A DNA stretch of 64,000 nucleotides, from contig CALYLW010000281.1 of the NCBI GenBank assembly GCA_944989445.1, forward strand, positions 260,824-324,823, given 5' to 3'. The stretch comes from Ampullaceana balthica (taxonomy: Eukaryota; Mollusca; Gastropoda; Lymnaeidae). Positions 31,469-44,984 of this stretch are shown here, in pieces. Within the stretch, counting starts at the first letter, position 1, and each line of letters starts with the position of its first letter. The notes under the pieces are model-generated. The model was not told the DNA's origin, did not search any database, and saw only the letters and a list, made by a program, of their open reading frames with translations. A program made the translations under genes and the position numbers.

Positions 31469-33792
31469 CTACAACGTGTTCGTTTGGTACAACTTGGACG
31501 TCACCACGGGATCAGAGGGAGTGAACTCGTGAATTTTAGGATCAGCATCGAATCGTACTAGCCTCCCCTTCTCTCTGCTACCAGACGTCTGCTCGGAAAG
31601 TTTTCTCCTGGCTCGCAGGTTGAACGTACTCGTGGACGGACCAATACTGCCACTCTTGCTCCCCTGACCCACAACAACTGCAGGGAATGCGTCCGTGCTG
31701 CTGTTGTTGTTGATGTCTCCAGTGACTGTCTTGACGTAGGTGTCACTCGTGCCATTCGATTTCAGAGTTTGTTTTAAAATCGGTTTCTTATAATTACCCG
31801 AAACGTTTCCGTTGAATTCGATTACGAAAGTGTCAGATTTATCATAATCGATCACCGGTTCCGGCGCTGAAGTTTGTGACGATTCCGAAGACTTGCCATC
31901 TTGTCCGGTGTAGGTGGTCGACCACGATGACGTGTCGACATCCAGTGATGATTTGTTTGGAAACATTCGCCGGGATGTCACAGGAAGGTTCGGGAACAAC
32001 TGCGATCGTCGCGGTGACGTCAACGGGGACGAAGATGTGGTGGATGACGGTGGCGAAATGCTGAGTCGATTCGGTGCGCCAAGAGTTACCGGACTTGGCT
32101 TGTTCGGCGCAACCCAACGCTGCGTGGCGCTGTCGCTCAGTCGGTGCGGCTGCGCCTTTTCTATAATGTCTGAGTACTTCACCCTTGCGTGGCACAGCTG
32201 GTAGACCTGGTTCAGGTCATAGTTCACGGCGCTGATGATGCTGTTGGCAAAGTCAAGACACGGCATCTCCCTCGGTGTGTCTTCCTTCTGGATGACAAGA
32301 TCCCCATCGGGAGGAACAGTTGTCGGTGGGGGATCCGCATCGGTGAAACCCGGTGACATATATGCTATCGGGTTAGTTTTACTGGAATGTTCGGAAAATA
32401 TATGAGTTTGCCCGTGAGAGGACATTTGTATGCGTCCTCTCCTGCCCTGTGTCAGAAACACTTGGTTGCCTGGCTGATACGCTTCACCGCTAATCCTGCT
32501 GTCATCCAAAAACGGCTTCACTTTGCTGACCATCGGTTGTCGCCCGGTCAGCTGCTCTGAAGTCACCGACCTCACCATGTTAAACTGATAGTTGGGCGCG
32601 TGGGTCAGTTTCAGATTTGCAGGCGTCGGTCTAAGATTGTTGCTGTCCATTTCTCCTCTTGGACTCATCAGTTTGTCCCCCTGAACTACGCCTTTTTTCT
32701 CGTAGATGACGCTGTAGCCGCCGTTGTTGGCCCGTAGCGTCCTGACGTCACTTCCTGATTTAAAACTCGCGTTGGCCGCCACCCACGTGTGTGAGCTGTT
32801 CTTGGTGGTGGTCTCGGGTACGTCATAGCTCGCGTCATGCTGACGCCCAGGATTGGCGTCCTCACCGACGTCGTGTCCACTCAGGCTGTATGACGTGGTG
32901 ATGGTGTATTGTGTACTGGTGGTCTGGAAATCCACCGGAAGCACGGCTCTGTGGACGGGTTTGAAAACACGTTGGGCGGGAAATCCCGAAGGGGCGTAAC
33001 CTATGCCGACCATTCGCCTCTGTCGTCTGATGGCATTCTTTATTTCCGGTGACGCTTTGATAGGAGTGATCTGCAAGTAAACAAACAATGGGAGACAACC
33101 TTCACAATGTTTCGATATGCTGACGCAGAGGATCAATCTAGAAAGTTAATCATAACTTTATTAGATAAAAGAATATTTCCAATGTTGGCTTTGCTTATGG
33201 CAACAAGTTTAATGGTAATCTGAATTTCGAGTAATATTTTAGAATTAAAATGAGTTGGTTTTTTTTTGTCTTTAAATGAGTTATTTTACGAGAATTTTAA
33301 AATTAACGATTTTTGTGTAATGATATAACACATCAAAGAAATTAGTTACTGTTTGTGAATGAAATTAACATAACCGTTTCGAGATCTATCGAGAAAAGGT
33401 GGTTTGGATTCCAACAGTCTATTTATAGCAACTGTTTAAATCCCATTAATAAAGTTTAAAATAGTTCATGCAATCATGGTATAGGATAAAAACAATGGAC
33501 CAGTAAATTCCGGTAACAAAAGAAAACAATTATGGTTGCAACTAACTACATAAATCTAAAGTTCTAGCAGTTTGATTCTTGAATGGCAGTGCAATCGTCC
33601 GGCCTAGCTTTAATATTGAGGGCATGCATCAAAGCTGTGGATAGTTTGGAAAGTTAGCAGACGTTAGTTTGAAACTCTTGGCCTGCAAACCTGGACAGTG
33701 GTGACAGTGGAGGTCTTCCTTTCGGGAGCCACACCCGTCGTGATGACGTCACCCGACCTTGAACCTCGCGAGGCTTCGTCCATCTTGATCAT
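31469..33792 (-). CDS. Uncharacterised 567-residue protein with an RVxF-like motif, two coding exons
   Basis: Coding exons on the minus strand are 33792-33691 (34 codons, phase 0) and 33070-31469 (533 residues plus stop). The intron has GT donor (CAG|GTTTGC) and a strong acceptor (TTTACTTGCAG). The first exon continues upstream to 33875 behind another good acceptor (TTTTCTCCCTGCAG), so there is at least one 5'UTR intron. I do not recognise the family. The protein starts MIKMDEASRGSRSGD. Most of it is polar and low in hydrophobics, rich in S, T, P and N, with no signal peptide or membrane segment. The most ordered-looking part is CLDFANSIISAVNYDLNQVY with CHARVKYSDIIEKA, likely helical, near the middle. 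Near the C-terminus GRLVRFDADPKIHEF contains R-x-V-x-F, a possible protein phosphatase 1 docking motif. GC-rich coding bases contrast with AT-rich flanks and support that the frame is real. Confidence 0.8.
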
Positions 33793-33863
33793 ACGGTCTC
33801 AGCCGGACCAGACAACGATTGACCATTGGTCAGAGGTTCAACCATCTGTGCGTGGTGGCTCAT
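33789..33863 (-). promoter_or_regulatory. Upstream ORF overlapping the start of the 567-residue gene
   Basis: A 24-codon frame starts MSHHAQMVEPLTNG and its TGA overlaps the main ATG as ATGA (33792-33789). It lies wholly in the exon that holds the main start. Such an arrangement usually lowers initiation at the main start or forces reinitiation. Alternatively one base is missing in the assembly here and this is the true N-terminus. Confidence 0.5.
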
Positions 33864-33879
33864 TTTCGTGGTTATCTGC

Positions 33880-35110
33880 AGGGAGAAAACGTGCATAAGT
33901 CGTGGGTATTTCCTTTAAAACTAATATGACATGCAATAAAATGTGGCACAAATTCAAACGTTAACACAGTGACTAACACAAGGGTGAACGCGTTCAGAAA
34001 GTTGTTCGGAATGAGACGTGGCGGGTGGGGGTGGGTGGGTAGTAACTTGTCAGTTTAGACTTGAACATTCTATAATGAACGTGTGTGTAAATGCCTCATG
34101 AACAGAAGAATAATTCATTGGTGACATTTACTAAACAATATTAATATATTTTTCAATTTACTGCCCGAACTTCTCTAATTAATTTCCTTTCTTTGACAAA
34201 TACGTCCAACACACATTAGTTTTATAAATACCCACACGCACAATAAGTTACACGTACACACACACACACATAACAACATTCCCAGCAGTCTTACTTCCGC
34301 CACAGGTGGAAGTTCGATCTCCCACCCACTTGATGTCACCACAACCCCCCCCCCACCAGCACCCCACGAACGAACTCCTCCCCGCTGTCCATCGAATCCC
34401 CATTCCTCCCGCCATCGCTGCAGGGCTTTAACCCCCCTCCCCTCGCCACACCCCACACGGCATTGCCACACCATCATTCGGCCAGACAATGAGAGCAAAA
34501 ATTGTCATCGATTCAACGATGGGAAATCGATTACCTGTCTTAAAATGAAGAGCTCCACTTTTGTATTACCTTAAAATGTTTTTGTCCGCTTCTATTTTGA
34601 ACACAGATTTTCAAATAGCCGAATTCGGAAGTAATCTAATGAGATTTGGGTTGAAGATTATCCGCGAGTCCATTGTCTAGTTTCTAGCAGTGCTCAAAAT
34701 ACTGCCTCAGTTTCATTGCAACATCAGATGTGATGAACAGTTTTACTAAAGTTTAATGAATGCCATCCATGTTTACTTAGCAAAACCGCGACAACCACAC
34801 AAGATCTAAAATGATATGCGACCACCCATTCTGTTTTTAGCTCTCAAAAATAATAAAGGTGTTTTTCCGTCCATCAAATTCACACAAAGCAATAGTGTGC
34901 CTCTACAGATCGTATCAATCCTTCACCAATTCCGCAGACTACCAAAGAGAAAAGCTCAAATGGCCACTAAACGTGAATGCATTTGGGTAAACTATTTTAA
35001 GAGTTCAATTTATAAATTTAGAAGGCCCTTTGTGTAGCTCACCGTTTTAACATAAATTAAAACATTATTATACAACAATTATATAAATCTAGGTATGCGT
35101 GTATATACCT
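33880..35110. other. Intron or upstream region, nothing coding recognised
   Basis: Contains a short CA tract (34255-34272) and a C-rich stretch near 34345-34440. No exon was recognised on either strand. Confidence 0.4.
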
Positions 35111-35114
35111 ATAT

Positions 35115-35168
35115 ATAAGACTGCAATCAGGCTTTTAGATAAATAAATATATGTTGTTAAAACAGGGT
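35115..35168 (+). mobile_element. Truncated Penelope-like repeat, copy 3
   Basis: GACTGCAATCAGGCTTTTAG and then AAAACAGGGTATG match the start of the repeat at 422-485. The copy runs straight into the 34-bp array, which begins at the position corresponding to GGCCT in the repeat. Confidence 0.6.
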
Positions 35169-35169
35169 A

Positions 35170-36210
35170 TGTGGTGGCCTATACAACGTTGGTTTGTGGC
35201 GTCTTGTCGGGCCTATACAACGTTGGTTTGTGACGTCTTGTCGGGCCTAAACAACGTTGGTTTGTGACGTCTTGTCGGGCCTATACAACGTTGGTTTGTG
35301 ACGTCTTGTCGGGCCTATACAACGTTGGTTTGTGACGTCTTGTCGGGCCTATACAACGTTGGTTTGTGACGTCATGTCAGGCCTATACAACGTTGGTTTG
35401 TGACGTCTTGTCAGGCCTATACAACGTTGGTTTGTGAAGTCTTGTCGGGTCTATACAACGTTGGTTTGTGACGTCTTGTCGGGCCAATACAACGTTGGTT
35501 TGTGACGTCTTGTCAGGCCTATACAACGTTGGTTTGTGAGTCTTGTCAGGCCTATACAACGTTGATTTGTGACGTCTTGTCGGGCCTATACAACGTTGGT
35601 TTGTGACGTCTTGTCGGGCCTATACAACGTTGGTTTGTGACGTCTTGTCGGACCTATACAACGTTGGTTTGTGACGTCTTGTCAGGCCAATACAACGTTG
35701 GTTTGTGACGTCTTGTCGGGCCTATACAACGCTGGTTTGTGACGTCTTGTCGGGCCTATACAACGCTGGTTTGTGACGTCTTGTCAAGCCAATACAACGC
35801 TGGTTTTGACGTCTTGTCGGGCCTATACAACGCTGGTTTGTGACGTCTTGTCGGGCCTATACAACGTTGGTTTGTGACGTCTTGTCGGGCCTATACAAAG
35901 TTGGTTTGTGACGTCTTGTCGGGCCTATACAACGTTGGTTTGTGACGTCTTGTCGGGCCTATACAACGCTGGTTTGTGACGTCTTGTCAAGCCAATACAA
36001 CGCTGGTTTTGACGTCTTGTCGGGCCTATACAACGCTGGTTTGTGACGTCTTGTCGGGCCTATACAACGTTGGTTTGTGACGTCTTGTCGGGCCTATACA
36101 AAGTTGGTTTGTGACGTCTTGTCGGGCCTATACAACGTTGGTTTGTGACGTCATGTCAGGCCTATACAACGTTGGTTTGTGACGTCTTGTCGGGCCTATA
36201 CAAACCTTGT
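35170..36210. repeat. 34-bp minisatellite
   Basis: About 30 copies of a 34-bp unit containing GGCCTATACAACGTTGGTTT and GTGACGTCTTGTC. Variants (ACGCTGG, AAGTTGG, CAAGCCAA) recur in the same order in two blocks (about 35720-35920 and 35950-36120), so a block of about six units was itself duplicated. Confidence 0.95.
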
Positions 36211-36214
36211 TTTA

Positions 36215-37175
36215 ATAACATAACTTCAATTCAGACATGTTCATCTGTGCAATAAGTAGATTACAACATATTCAACATACAGAGTTAAGAACTCATTTAA
36301 AGACCACACATATTGACTTTTTAAAAAGTCCCATGTCCGCACGACTAACTAACTCCATAAATTGCGTAAATTGTGTGCATAAAGGAAAAGAGATGGAGCA
36401 TGATGAAAACTATATACATGTAATTCAGAGAAAAAATGTAGTTTTCATAAGAAGTCAAAAAAAAATATATATATATATAATTTAAAATTGTCCAAGTCCA
36501 AGTTCCCTCAACCTGAACCAAACTGTAATTAAACAAGACGAGAGAAACATGTCGGCGATGCCACTAAAGGCAATTTCCTGTACTTTACTGACTCCAGGGC
36601 CGAAGAGTGCACTGCTTTACATATCCTGCATCGACTTCCAGTTCTGTTGTGACATGGTCATTGCTCTTTCTTTAGTCATTGATGTACTTTTGTTGTTGGC
36701 TTCCAGTCATTTCATACTGTGTTATTGTTGTTAATAGTATAGTATTATAGGAACTATAGTATGGCATACTCTTGCCTTAGTTTTGTCCGTTTGCTGTTAT
36801 GATTTGTCTTAGTGATGTCCGTTGCGTGTTATTATTTGTCATGTTGTTGCTGTCCTCAGGTTTGGGTGAAATGTTTGTTGTTTTTTCCTGACAAGGTTTA
36901 ATTTTGTTTACAGCATCACTTTGTGTTTGCTGCTATTTAGTTAATGTTATGTCACTGTACTGCTAGTGTAATGTAATTGCACTGTCACCGTACTGATACT
37001 GTACTGCTATCGTACTGTTACTTCACTGTTAACTGTACTGTTAATGTACTGTTATTGCATTTCATGTCTTCTTCTTTACTTTCACATGTTTGTAGCACAT
37101 TTAACCCCTACGATTGTGTGCAATGTTGTTCAACTCATGTCGTCTACATCCCCATTCAGTTCTAGTATTATTCAT
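36215..37175. other. Spacer, nothing recognised
   Basis: A T/G-rich stretch with loosely repeated phrases such as GTACTG and TGTTATT at 36900-37070. Short frames here have no recognisable content. Confidence 0.4.
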
Positions 37176-37179
37176 CCGG

Positions 37180-37612
37180 TCAAGACAGCAGCAAAAAGCC
37201 TTTTTCTGGTATCAGGCCTCTCAGACTTACAACAGTTTACAGGACTTCAGTGAAGAGGATGCAGTGTTAGCTTTGGTATCCAGGCCTCTCAGACTTACAA
37301 CAATTTACAGGACTTAAGTGAAGAGGATGCAGTGTTGGCTTTAGTATCAGGCCTCTCAGACTTACAACAGTTTACAGGACTTCAGTGAAGAGGATGCAGT
37401 GTTAGCTTTGGTATCCAGGCCTCTCAGACTTACAACAGTTTACAGGACTTAAGTGAAGAGGATGCAGTGTTGGCTTTAGTATCAGGCCTCTCAGACTTAC
37501 AACAGTTTACAGGACTTAAGTGAAGAGGATGCAGTGTTAGCTTTGGTATCCAGGCCTCTCAGACTTACAACAGTTTACAGGACTTAAGTGAAGAGGATGC
37601 AGTGTTGGCGCA
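37180..37612. repeat. About 67-bp tandem repeat
   Basis: Six copies of a unit containing GGCCTCTCAGACTTACAACA and GTGAAGAGGATGCAGTG. Two variants (GGTATCCAGG and AGTATCAGG) alternate, giving a two-unit higher-order period. Confidence 0.9.
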
Positions 37613-37944
37613 CGTGTGTCCTGTTTGTGATGAGCTATAGATTCAACAATAAATTACGTCTGTTGATAATTGATTAGAAGCAACCTTTAAACATTTTGAT
37701 GATAATTGTAAGTTACGGTTGACAATCAGTTTTTCTTGTGTGTGGGGTTTACGTGTGAATTAAAATCCGTTACTTTAGACCAAATTTACAGTCAACGCTT
37801 CTAAAAGGATGAAATTTGGTGTTATGGGCAATTCCTACCATTAACCAAACAAAAAGTTTGATAAAAATAAAATGTAACTTGAAATTTTAATATAATAATT
37901 CCGGTTTCAAGTAACTAATAAAAAAACTCTGACAACATACATGA

Positions 37945-38205
37945 AAGCTGTGATCTAATCAACTCAAATGTCAGGTAACACAAGTTGTCATCTCATCAAC
38001 TCAAATGTCAGGTAACACAAGTTGTCACCTCATCAACTCAAATGTCAGGTAACCAAGTTGTCATCTCATCAACTCAAATGTCCGGTAACACAAGTTGTCA
38101 CCTCATCAACTCAAATGTCAGGTAACACAAGTTGTCACCTCATCAACTCAAATGTCAGGTAACACAAGTTGTCATCTCATCAACTCAAATGTCAGACTAA
38201 ATTAT
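37945..38205. repeat. 37-bp tandem repeat
   Basis: Seven copies of a unit containing CAACTCAAATGTCAGGTAAC and ACAAGTTGTC. Confidence 0.9.
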
Positions 38206-38209
38206 AAAA

Positions 38210-39879
38210 TAGAATCGTGCGACTAAGCAGCAAGGACCAGCCACGACATAGACGCTTGCAGCACGTGAACAAAATGAAACACGGACGCCCTTAAATAATT
38301 GAATACATCAATAGATCGGAATTTACTTGAAAGGGACAAAGCGAATGTTGATAGCATTGATTTGCTACTCTCCCACTTTTCTTTATTACAGCTTGTTGAA
38401 TTAGGCTCTATAAATTATTTTTTTCAGCGTGTATTTTTCAAATTAATTTTGAGCTGATTCGATGTAAGAACACTGATTGTCGGAGGTTGTTGTAAGACCC
38501 CTGATTGTCGGAGGTAGTTGAGTAGCTGGTTTAATAAAACTGGCGGCAGTGGGTTAATATTAACTTATAAAACTGGTTTAACAGGATATACACGATTAAT
38601 TTATAAAACTTGTGGTACAATGTATATATTAATTTATAAAACTGGTTTGACGAGGTATATATATTAACTTTTAAAACTGGTTTGATCAGGTATACAGTAT
38701 CAAATTATTAAAATTGTGGAACAAGGTATATATTAACTTATTAAACTGCTTCTAAAAAGTGACAGATAATAACTTGAAGTATTATTTTATTCGCGTTGTC
38801 TTTGTTTGGTTACAGAGCTTCATAGTCTACAATATAGACAAAAAAATCTTTAAAAATATCAAGCGACCAAAAGAACTGGAACGAAAAAAAAGTTAAATTG
38901 TTATCTAAAAAAACTTTAATTTTTTGTCCAGCATCGAATGCAAACTACCAGTGACGTCACTCGGCCATTTTTTCCCCTGATGAGATTTAAATCTCAAAAC
39001 CTGGATCGATTAGAGAATTCGAATAGGGATATTGATTATTAATATCGCTTACATAGCATGGTCATTATGGATAGCATTGATACGTAAAACCATTAACCCT
39101 TTAAATCCGAGTGTACATAGCCATACGGCCTAATGGTCCTGTTTAGCAGACGTGAGATTCTGTCTGCACGGTGATAGTGTAGGAAAATGAGACCGGTGCT
39201 CACCACGAAACGTACAACAAACAATGGTTCTAAATCAGACGAGACGCAGCTCCCAGAACAAAGAAAGAAGCTTGCAGTTCAAATATAGTTAAGGATAATT
39301 TAAATAAAGTACGTGAGAAGGTGATTGGCGTGGCTCAGGTTCTACTCTATAACAAACATCTTGGCACACCAGCTAAGAGTATGAGTGGCGAAACAGAAGC
39401 GATGAAAAACAGCAACAGCGAAAATAAGATTTGAATTTTTAAAAGTTACACAAAATAAATTCTTTAGATTGAGCGACACATAGACGCCTGACAGCTATAT
39501 CGCTAATAACAAAATACATTTAAAAATTTAACAAATGATATCAAGCAATGATAAAGACGTTTTCTTTTCAATACAAGTAAATTACAAGACAGAAGTAACA
39601 TGTCCCATAGAAAATACACGAAAATACAAAATCAAATTTTACAGAAAAAATAGTTAAATTTGTTTTATTAACAATACAATACCTGGTAAAGAAATTGAGT
39701 TTTTCAACGCCAAAGAAGAAAATGAAAAAAAAACACGAACTTTAACTCCGGCTCATTAGTTCTGTTAAAAATATGACCAGAATTGTAACAACGTCAGGAG
39801 TGTAATGGTAGAGACCCAAGCAATATTCCCCCAGTGGCTAGAGTTCCGTGTTTAAACACCAATGTTTAGAATGTAAGCG
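38210..39879. other. Spacer with degenerate repeats
   Basis: Loose repeats of TATAAAACTGGTTTGA with GGTATATA occur at 38540-38750. At 38978-39002 CTGATGAG and a palindrome GATTTAAATC precede CAAAACC, resembling a decayed Penelope-type end. No gene was recognised. Confidence 0.35.
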
Positions 39880-40026
39880 AGTTTGGGTCCTGTCAAGGAT
39901 GTATACCCTATAAACTGTTGCCGGAGCTCTGGGCCCGAAAGTGGGTCTGGTCTTGTGGGAAGAAGTGTTTGTTCAAACTTTGAAATCAGAGCCGCGGGGA
40001 CTGGAGGCGCCGGAGAATATCGTTTG
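39880..40026 (+). other. Possible orphan non-coding exon
   Basis: A GC-richer patch (GGGCCCGAAAGTGGGTCTGG, GCCGCGGGGACTGGAGGCGC) ends in a consensus donor GTAAGT at 40027. It lacks a long frame. It could be a 5'UTR or lncRNA exon; no partner acceptor was identified. Confidence 0.2.
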
Positions 40027-40608
40027 GTAAGTCACGTGGTCTAATTTCAGGATTCGAAGGAAAGTCCTCAAACTAGATTTTAATTAATATATCAATGTAC
40101 CTTACACGAAATTTTTCAAACATGTAATTCTATTTTTAAGAGAAAATTATAAATCCGATTTGTTGTAAAGTGCGATGTTTTATTTTTAGTTTTTGAACGT
40201 ATGCCAGTCACCAGCGCTGCTTTCTTGATGCATTCAAAATTGTAATTCATCAAATATTTTCACTTTTTTTGTCAAGTCATCTTTTTCAACCCATTTTCCA
40301 CTATATTTTTTTGTTTCTTTTCTACAACATCTGGACACATTTTTGTTCACCTCATACAATCAGTGTATCCAAATTCTCAACCTTATATCTGTGTGTACAT
40401 GTCCGTGTGTGTGTTTGTCTAAGAGGGTCTCCCCCGAGGGGGGGGGGTAAGTTCATGCTAACATAGTCACTTAATAAAAGTAAGGTTTATCTGATGTATT
40501 TAAAATATTATACAACGAGCGATTCCTTTAACAACGTGAATAAATATAGTCTGTAGAGCCCTTGTGGTCAATGTATTTGAGACCCACATTTTGGTGAGCA
40601 GCGTGTAG

Positions 40609-41293
<685 letters not shown>

Positions 41294-41299
41294 GCCTGT

Positions 41300-42640
41300 A
41301 GCACACAGTTTGGTTGAAACGTTACAGTTTATGGTTAAGTCCACTAAGATATTTTCAGTGACTTAAATTATGGCTACGATGGAGGCAAGGGGAGCTAATG
41401 TAGATTTAAACGGAGTCTACATAAACGAGGGTGTTCCCAATGCGAGCTGCAAGGTTTGAAGAACACTTGACGTTTATTTGTATAATTTAAAAAGTGCAAC
41501 TCTGAATATAGGTCAAGTTTTGGTGTGGAATATTGAGATTCTAATTGAAATGATCATTTGAAAATACCAACCAAAAAAAAACGCGTTTGAAAGATGTGGG
41601 GAATGTTGGTAGAGGGTCGCGGTGGAAGTGATGTGAAAATTTGGTGGGGAGGGTAGGGGCTAATCTTTAGGATAGTGGAAGAATTGGCTTGTAAAATCTT
41701 TAATTAGTGTAAAATGTTTAACATGTATTCTGAACATCATATTTCTAATCAGATTTTCCAAACCTAGGTACTTTGTTTTGCCAAACATAGATGAGAAATC
41801 GAAACCATTCAAGCAGAAAAATTTTCTCTATATAATGATAAAATTGGATTCCAAGGAGAATGAGGCTTTAAAGTGTTGTGTCCAAAGCTTCTATACAATT
41901 TAAACCAATTTAAGATTTAGAAATGTAGTAACATAACTTATTCATACTTTTAAAAAAATAATCTAAGGTAGATATGAGTCCGATAAATGTGTTTTTTCCC
42001 TTCTATTTCTGTAATCAAACTATCGAATTTTAATTTGTTTTACGTTCAAAACTTGAAGTATCGTGTACTGTATACTTTTGAATAGAACTGCTTTAAGAAT
42101 CGAATGTAGATTTGTTTGAAGTGTCCGTATTATTAATATTGACTTATGTAAACCATTCACTAAGGCGATGACACCACGATACAGGCGAGGGCCCTTTCAC
42201 GCCGTGTCTGATCCCATTTGCATAAGACTAGGGGTCAAGAAAAGGTCAGACGTTTTGTGTCGCGGAGCCATATCAACGCTCATGAGACTTATCTAAAATT
42301 GCTTTCGGAGATATTGCTGGCCCACTTGTAATAGTTACAATAAGTCCGCTACTAAAACACCGTATCTCACAGTAGAAGTTGTCCGTATATTATTTCGCCT
42401 ACCCTCATATTCACATTCTATTTCTAGGAAAGAACATCGTGTCTACAGTCCATGGGACATAGCTTCATTGACTGCAGACAATGAGACATAACTTTATGCC
42501 TGCAGGCAATGGGACATAGCTCCATGACTACACTATCAAGATTTTGTGGATTAGAGCTTTAATAAAAACTCAAGTTTGTAAAACATCGTTGCTGAAGAGG
42601 GCGTGATGGCTTATCAGTTTTGTAGACGTCCTAATAAATG
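41300..42640. other. Spacer, nothing recognised
   Basis: Three loose copies of CAATGGGACATAGCT-like sequence occur at 42450-42520. No coding exon was recognised. Confidence 0.4.
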
Positions 42641-42714
42641 ATCAACGTTCAGTCTAAAATTAAAACAAAACATGACCATATATTTGTTAATTTTTGTTTT
42701 GTTTTAAGAATCTA

Positions 42715-43880
42715 CTTTCTACACAATTCTCCCCTCAACGGCCCGTTATCTACATCTCTTTCTACACAATTCTCCCCTCAACGGCCCGTTATCTACATCT
42801 CTTTCTACACAATTCCCCACTCAACGGCCCTTTATCTACATTTCTTTCTACACAATTATCCCCTCAACGGCCCGTTATCTACATCTCTTTCTACACAATT
42901 CTCCACTCAACGGCCCTTTATCTACATCTCTTTCTACACAATTCTCCACTCAACGGCCCGTTATCTACATCTCTTTCTACACAATTCTCCCCTCAACGGC
43001 CCGTTATCTACATCTCTTTCTACACAATTCTCTCCTCAACGGCCCGTTATCTGCATCTCTTTCTACACAATTCTCCCCTCAACGGCCCGTTATCTGCATC
43101 TCTTTCTACACAATTCTCCCCTCAACGGCCCGTTATCTGCATCTCTTTCTACACAATTCTCTCAACGGCCCGTTATCTGCATCTCTTTCTACACAATTCT
43201 CTCAACGGCCCGTTATCTACATCTCTTTCTACACAATTCTCTCCTCAACGGCCCGTTATCTGCATCTCTTTCTACACAATTCTCCCCTCAACGGCCCTTT
43301 ATATACATCTCTTTCTACACAATTCTCCCCTCAACGACCCGTTATCTGCATCTCTTTCTACACAATTCTCCCCTCAACGGCCCTTTATATACATCTCTTT
43401 CTACACAATTCTCCCCTCAACGGCCCGTTATCTGCATCTCTTTCTACACAATTCTCCCCTCAACGGCCCTTTATATATATCTCTTTCTACACAATTCTCT
43501 CCTCAACGGCCCTTTATATACATCTCTTTCTACACAATTCTCCCCTCAACGACCCGTTATCTGCATCTCTTTCTACACAATTCTCCCCTCAACGGCCCTT
43601 TATATACATCTCTTTCTACACAATTCTCTCCTCAACGGCCCTTTATATACATCTCTTTCTACACAATTCTCCCCTCAACGGCCCTTTATATACATCTCTT
43701 TCTACACAATTCTCTCCTCAACGGCCCTTTATATACATCTCTTTCTACACAATTCTCCCCTCAACGACCCGTTATCTGCATCTCTTTCTACACAATTCTG
43801 CCCTCAACGGCCAATTATCTGCATCTCTTTCTACACAATTCTCCACTCAATTGCTCGTTATCTACATCTCTTTCTACACT
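42715..43880. repeat. 43-bp minisatellite
   Basis: About 27 copies of a 43-bp unit containing TCTTTCTACACAATTCTCCC and CTCAACGGCCCG. The period is 1 modulo 3 and the unit lacks plus-strand stops, so frames of 446 and 397 codons stay open. Left copies carry TATCTACAT, middle copies TATCTGCAT and right copies TATATACAT, so variants are sorted in blocks. Confidence 0.97.
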
Positions 43881-43984
43881 TAACTAATCTTATATTTCTT
43901 TGTTATCATTCGATTGCTTACAAAAGTAAAAAAAATTTTCATTTCGGAATCACAATAAAATGGGTTGGAAAAAGTTAACTATAA

Positions 43985-44090
43985 AGAAGTTTCCGTGTTA
44001 CCGACAATCTTAATTTCGTGCTAATTACACGTTAACTCCCGTGTTTTCCACAATCTGAGTCCGTGCTAATTACACGTTAACTCTCGCGGG
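43985..44090. repeat. Two-copy 55-bp duplication
   Basis: CGTGCTAATTACACGTTAACT occurs twice (given here to 20 bases, CGTGCTAATTACACGTTAAC), each preceded by a CCGTGTT block. Confidence 0.7.
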
Positions 44091-44204
44091 ACCAAGCAAA
44101 TTAATTAGCAAGGCAAGAGGCCGTAACTCCCCCCGAGAAGATCGGGTGGCAGCTAGTAGAATGTTGAATCAGAAGTCACGGCGCCTCTACACGGACGTAG
44201 AGCA

Positions 44205-44440
44205 CACGTGTCAAGGGAGAGCACATTGACTGGTTGCAAGGGAGAAAATTTACTCGTTTCAATAGAGAAAATTCGCTTGTTTCACGAGTTCGGGGCTCAA
44301 GGGAGAGATCTCTGTCTGTTCAAGGGAGAGCATATTCTCAATTCAAGGGAAATTATTCACTCGTTTCAAGGGAGAATATTCACACATTTTAAAGGCGTGA
44401 TAGTCCGAGGGAAATAATCTACTCATTTCAAGGAAGAGAG
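44205..44440. repeat. Irregular CAAGGGAGA repeat
   Basis: CAAGGGAGA-type words recur about every 25-30 bp with variable spacers (ATTCAC, TCGTTT). This is a degenerate array; the 69-codon frame across it is not protein-like. Confidence 0.6.
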
Positions 44441-44444
44441 CTCC

Positions 44445-44980
44445 CTTTTTTAAAGCTTGTGGTTGCTCTAGTCTAGGGAGAGATTTGACCACATAATTCC
44501 ACGACTCATAATATGATGTTTATGTGAAACACTCTTCAATAAAAAAAAATTTGATTGATATACTTTTCTTCACAGCATTATTGATTTTATAAAGATATCA
44601 TTGTCGTTTTATTGAACAACGTCTGTGATTAGTATGGTAATCAAGTAGCGTAATTAAGTGGGCGGTAGTTTTAACCATAAGTATAGATTTTATTGTAAGG
44701 AAACAATGAATTTAAAAGAATTGTCTTCAATTATTCCTTGTTGTTTAAATAAAGGTCCTATTAAATGATTGACTTGTAATGAAAGTTCCTAGTAAATGAT
44801 GGATTGCTATTAAAAATTCAAATTAAATGATAGACTGTTAGACCAGGTAGGACCTATTGAAGTGATACAAGTCGACAGAAATCGGATTGAACTTAACATC
44901 AACATTTTAGACAACAATCTTTTTTGTTACCTTCTACGCAAACACAAACGATGGTTAAAGTTACCCCTGCCCATAATAAA
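44445..44980. other. Spacer
   Basis: Loose 35-40-bp repeats containing TAAATGAT near 44750-44835. Nothing else was recognised. Confidence 0.4.
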
Positions 44981-44984
44981 CAAG

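Noticed and set aside
36549..36734. Small hydrophobic ORF of 61 codons
   Set aside because: No homologue recognised, no splice context, and composition fits chance in T-rich sequence.
42638..43978. Frames of 446 and 397 codons
   Set aside because: Produced by the 43-bp repeat read in successive frames; no non-repeat domain.
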